Origin: Candidatus Woesearchaeota archaeon B3_Woes
GTDB lineage: Archaea; Nanobdellota; Nanobdellia; Woesearchaeales; B3-WOES
Direction: 5' to 3'
DNA: 64,000 bases
Assembly: GCA_005222965.1 (NCBI GenBank)
Contig: NJBG01000001.1
Span: 832,167-896,166 of the forward strand
A model generated the notes under the pieces. It ran no database searches. It was given only the letters and a program-made list of their open reading frames with translations, and was not told the DNA's origin. Both the position numbers and the translations under genes were made by a program. Shown here in pieces: positions 61,251-64,000 of this stretch (position 1 is its first letter; each line of letters begins with the position of its first letter).

Positions 61251-62728
61251 TTTAACTTCCTAACAACACCTTTCTCAGCATCTACTTCTACTAAATCACC
61301 ATCTTTTAAAACTTTCAGAGCAATATTTGTACCAGTAACACAAGGTTTTCCTAACTCCCTTGAAACAATAGCAGCATGGGATGTAATTCCACCATCGCTT
61401 GTAACAATTGCTGCTGCCTTTTTCATTAATCCAACATATTCTGGTCTTGTCATACCAGTAACTAATACATCTCCTTTTTTAAATTTTGAGAATTCTTCAA
61501 CTGTATTCACAATTCTGACTTTACCAGTAGCTTTACCAGGAGAAGCACAAACACCCTTTATCTCAGAAATTTTATCAGGATCCTTCAAGCTCACAACTTT
61601 ATCAAAATAATATTTTACTTTTTCTCCGTATATAGCCTCTAATTTATTCAAAGTATGAATAAGCAGAAAAGGTTTTTTTCTCTTTTCAACTTCAATAAGA
61701 AATTTTTCCTTATCTTTAACAAATTCTTCAACCTCTTTTATATCAAATAACATAATATCTTTAACATCTAATTCATATCTTCTAGAAAACTCTTTTGCAA
61801 ATCTTGTTTCATAATAAATAAACTTCAGAGCATTCTCTTTCCTTAATTCCTGCCAATAAGAAACAAATACACTTAAATCTGATAAAGACCTTATTGTATT
61901 ACTAAATCTATATTTATCCAATAACTCTTTCCTTATTTTTTTATTCTCTTTAGATAATTGTCTTTTCTTTTTCTCTAATTCATCTAAATCTTCTTTTAAT
62001 AATTCTTTTATACCCTCAATCACCATACCAACAGAGTATCTATAACCATACCCCCAGTTCCCTTTAGCATAAAAATATTTATTAATATGCTTCTTAACAA
62101 TATCTAATCTAACAAACTCTTCAGGATTATCTAATAAATCACTTCCTTTTATTTTTTTAGCTATATCTATAAGCTCAATCTCAAAAAAATTCAAAAAAGA
62201 AGCCTTTTCAGGAGAAGTCAATGTAGAATATATTTTAGAAACATCTTTAATCTTTTCTTTTTTACAATAATCTTCTAATTCTTTAATCATTCTCCTCTCT
62301 GAACTAAACATGATAGGGTCCATCATCATAGAAATTCGTCTTGATCTAATCAACTGTTGCCATATCCTATTGTGTTTATCCCATAATTCTTCTTCTGTTA
62401 ATGATTTTAGATCAATTTTCATTAATTCATTAAACATTTGCTGATATTTAGCAGATTCCTTTTCAAATTCAGAAAACCATCTATCAAACTCTTCTTTATT
62501 ATTCATATAAACAGATAATATCTCTTCAAATAATCTATCCTGATCCTCAACTAAAGTGCACCACTTTGTTTCCCCATTTTTGTAAAAGTTTAATACAAAC
62601 TTATATTGGTTTTTTAAAAAAGTAATTCCATCTGCCATGGCATGTGCAGCAAGACATATAAGCAAAGGACTAGCTTCTGCATGTTCTTCATACCACCCCT
62701 TATCAAAATTCTCTTCAATTAAACTCAT
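61247..62728 (-). CDS. Swivel domain protein 11
   Basis: 493 aa, swivel about 388-493, His 451 in S-D-G-G-I-T-S-H-A-A, where most others have D-E-G-G. After it P-C-V-T-G-T-N-I-A replaces P-C-I-I-G-T-K-I-A, so residues near the histidine differ. Mid-region H-I-N-K-Y-F-Y-A-K-G-N-W and W-Q-E-L-R-K. N-terminal W-Y-E-E-H-A-E-A-S-P matches the W-Y-x-Q pattern. Coupled to both neighbours by 4-nt overlaps. Confidence 0.88.
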   Translation of the reverse strand: MSLIEENFDKGWYEEHAEASPLLICLAAHAMADGITFLKNQYKFVLNFYKNGETKWCTLVEDQDRLFEEILSVYMNNKEEFDRWFSEFEKESAKYQQMFNELMKIDLKSLTEEELWDKHNRIWQQLIRSRRISMMMDPIMFSSERRMIKELEDYCKKEKIKDVSKIYSTLTSPEKASFLNFFEIELIDIAKKIKGSDLLDNPEEFVRLDIVKKHINKYFYAKGNWGYGYRYSVGMVIEGIKELLKEDLDELEKKKRQLSKENKKIRKELLDKYRFSNTIRSLSDLSVFVSYWQELRKENALKFIYYETRFAKEFSRRYELDVKDIMLFDIKEVEEFVKDKEKFLIEVEKRKKPFLLIHTLNKLEAIYGEKVKYYFDKVVSLKDPDKISEIKGVCASPGKATGKVRIVNTVEEFSKFKKGDVLVTGMTRPEYVGLMKKAAAIVTSDGGITSHAAIVSRELGKPCVTGTNIALKVLKDGDLVEVDAEKGVVRKLK

Positions 62729-64000
62729 TTTATTTTCCTAACAACTCCTTCATCAGTGTCTACTTCTATTAATTCACCATTCTTTAATGCTTTTGTGGCA
62801 ATTTTTGTGCCAACAATACAAGGAATTCCTAATTCCCTAGAAACAATAGCAGCATGTGAAGTCATACCACCTTCATCTGTTATTATTGCTGAAGCCTTTC
62901 TCATAGCAATAACATAATCAGGAGAAGTCATTGGCGCAACTAATATTTCACCTTTCTCCATTCTATCAATATGTTTAGGACTAAGAAGAATTCTTACCTT
63001 TCCTTTAACAACATTCTGTTTACCTTTACTAACAACCAACCCTTTAAACTCTTTTAAATTTTTATCAACATGAACCTCAAGATAAGGTTTAACAAGATCA
63101 TTTGCTTTTTTACCAGCTAAATAATCTACATTTTTATTTTCATTATAATACATCATAAAACCTTTATAACGTGATTTAGCATCTATCCTCTTATCATTTT
63201 CTAACAATTCAATAATTTCATAACCGCAATAATAACAAATTTCTTTAAATGAAATCTTTTTCCTTTTAGAAATCTCTTTCATAAAACAACTTATAATATG
63301 ATTAGCTATAAAGATAAACTGCTTTCTAAAATCCTGCCACCAGACACAATAAGCAAGCTTTTTTGCTATATGAACAGTTTCATCATTAACATTATATTTT
63401 TTGATAATGGCTTTTTTCTTTTGTAATATTTTATCAACATAATTATTGATTTCATTAATTTTATTCTTAGCATCCTGCTTTGAAATTTTATCAAGCTCTT
63501 TCTTAAAGAAATTAACATCCAAAACCTTTGTAAAACCATAACTATTTCTTAACCAATAATATTTTTGCTGATGTTCTTTTAATTTCTCTTTATTATCTGA
63601 TAATTTTATCTTCATAAATGCTAATTCTTCAGTCTGAAAAAAAGAAAGATTTTCAGGAGCACTAAGAGCTTCAAAAATTTCAATAAAATTAAACTTATCA
63701 AAATCTAATATCTTATTTTTTAATAATCTCTCTCCTCCCCAGTTGCTTAGCTCAGGCAGAATTCCAGTTAACCAAAAATTAAGATGCCCTTTTTCCCATT
63801 CAACAAAAAGATTTCTTAATTCACTATAGCTTAAATCAGAAAGACCTTTATTAACCCTAGCTTCAAATTCTCTAAACTTATCTACACTAACCATCCAATC
63901 ATCAAAAGCTTTTCTAAGAATTTTATCATCCAGAACATGTTTAACAAATAGTTTTTCTCCACTATCTCTTAGCTTTTCATAGTCTGCAATAAAAACAACC
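62725..64000 (-). CDS. Swivel domain protein 12, 5'-partial
   Basis: The frame stays open from the ATG at 63894 to the right edge (35 further codons, starting V-V-F-I-A-D-Y-E-K-L), so the start lies outside the window. The visible part is 424 codons. His 347 (numbered from 63894) sits in G-G-M-T-S-H-A-A-I-V-S-R-E. H-Q-Q-K-Y-Y-W-L-R-N-S-Y and W-W-Q-D-F-R-K mark the main branch. An extra short insert (K-G-K-Q-N-V-V-K-G) extends the first swivel strand. The operon continues upstream beyond the window. Confidence 0.88.
   Translation of the reverse strand, partial: VVFIADYEKLRDSGEKLFVKHVLDDKILRKAFDDWMVSVDKFREFEARVNKGLSDLSYSELRNLFVEWEKGHLNFWLTGILPELSNWGGERLLKNKILDFDKFNFIEIFEALSAPENLSFFQTEELAFMKIKLSDNKEKLKEHQQKYYWLRNSYGFTKVLDVNFFKKELDKISKQDAKNKINEINNYVDKILQKKKAIIKKYNVNDETVHIAKKLAYCVWWQDFRKQFIFIANHIISCFMKEISKRKKISFKEICYYCGYEIIELLENDKRIDAKSRYKGFMMYYNENKNVDYLAGKKANDLVKPYLEVHVDKNLKEFKGLVVSKGKQNVVKGKVRILLSPKHIDRMEKGEILVAPMTSPDYVIAMRKASAIITDEGGMTSHAAIVSRELGIPCIVGTKIATKALKNGELIEVDTDEGVVRKIK

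Overview
ORGANISM. This is archaeal chromosomal DNA, strongly AT-rich by eye. The evidence is RNA polymerase subunit Rpo11, a class I lysyl-tRNA synthetase, SepF, a PAC2 protein, a TrmB regulator, a METTL5-type methyltransferase, a CDKAL1/MiaB-like tRNA methylthiotransferase, TATA boxes about 26 nt upstream of leaderless starts, and three tRNA genes with introns at position 37/38. Short genes, class III (pilin-type) signal peptides and many secreted orphan proteins suggest a DPANN-type archaeon such as Woesearchaeota or Pacearchaeota. That assignment is inference; no 16S rRNA is present. LAYOUT. 1-22.1 kb is mostly housekeeping: sepF, a rimK/retropepsin pair, an MFS transporter, sugar-phosphate genes (manB plus nucleotidyltransferase), tRNA modification, a circularly permuted GTPase, a DNA glycosylase, lysS, two large surface proteins, four tRNAs (Lys, Leu, Thr, Val), nfo, rpoL and METTL5. 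22.1-26.2 kb looks like a small integrated or regulatory island. It holds an iteron-like array, two coiled-coil winged-helix proteins, a catalytic-domain-only tyrosine recombinase behind two 30-bp direct repeats, and a Fic gene bracketed by inverted repeats. 26.2-31.8 kb has a frameshifted HAD gene, a stand-alone LigD-type 3'-phosphoesterase, a TrmB regulator with three sensor repeats divergent from a secreted beta-rich protein plus radical-SAM operon, PAC2 and intron-containing tRNA-Tyr. MAIN SYSTEM. From 31.8 kb to the right edge, about 32 kb is devoted to one family. Twelve proteins each carry a divergent, mostly helical N-terminal region of about 260-410 residues and a C-terminal PEP-utiliser mobile (phosphohistidine swivel) domain with an intact histidine. 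The only matching kinase is one stand-alone PEP-synthase-type ATP-grasp domain (32963-33907), cotranscribed with two swivel proteins and malic enzyme. No PEP/pyruvate TIM-barrel domain is present anywhere. Interspersed are five paralogous SAM methyltransferases with a non-canonical motif I, a PLP trans-sulfuration enzyme, phosphate acetyltransferase, an acyl-CoA ligase, two hexapeptide acyltransferases, an alpha/beta hydrolase, a HAD phosphatase, a low-molecular-weight phosphatase and a histidine phosphatase. My working model, which is inference, is a split dikinase system. One ATP-grasp protein would charge many swivel carriers, each with its own acceptor-binding domain, and the accompanying enzymes would methylate, acylate or dephosphorylate the products. 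Genes are packed in minus-strand operons with repeated 4-nt stop/start overlaps. A mobile-domain remnant at 41 kb and high DNA similarity of the C-terminal modules indicate duplication and recombination.
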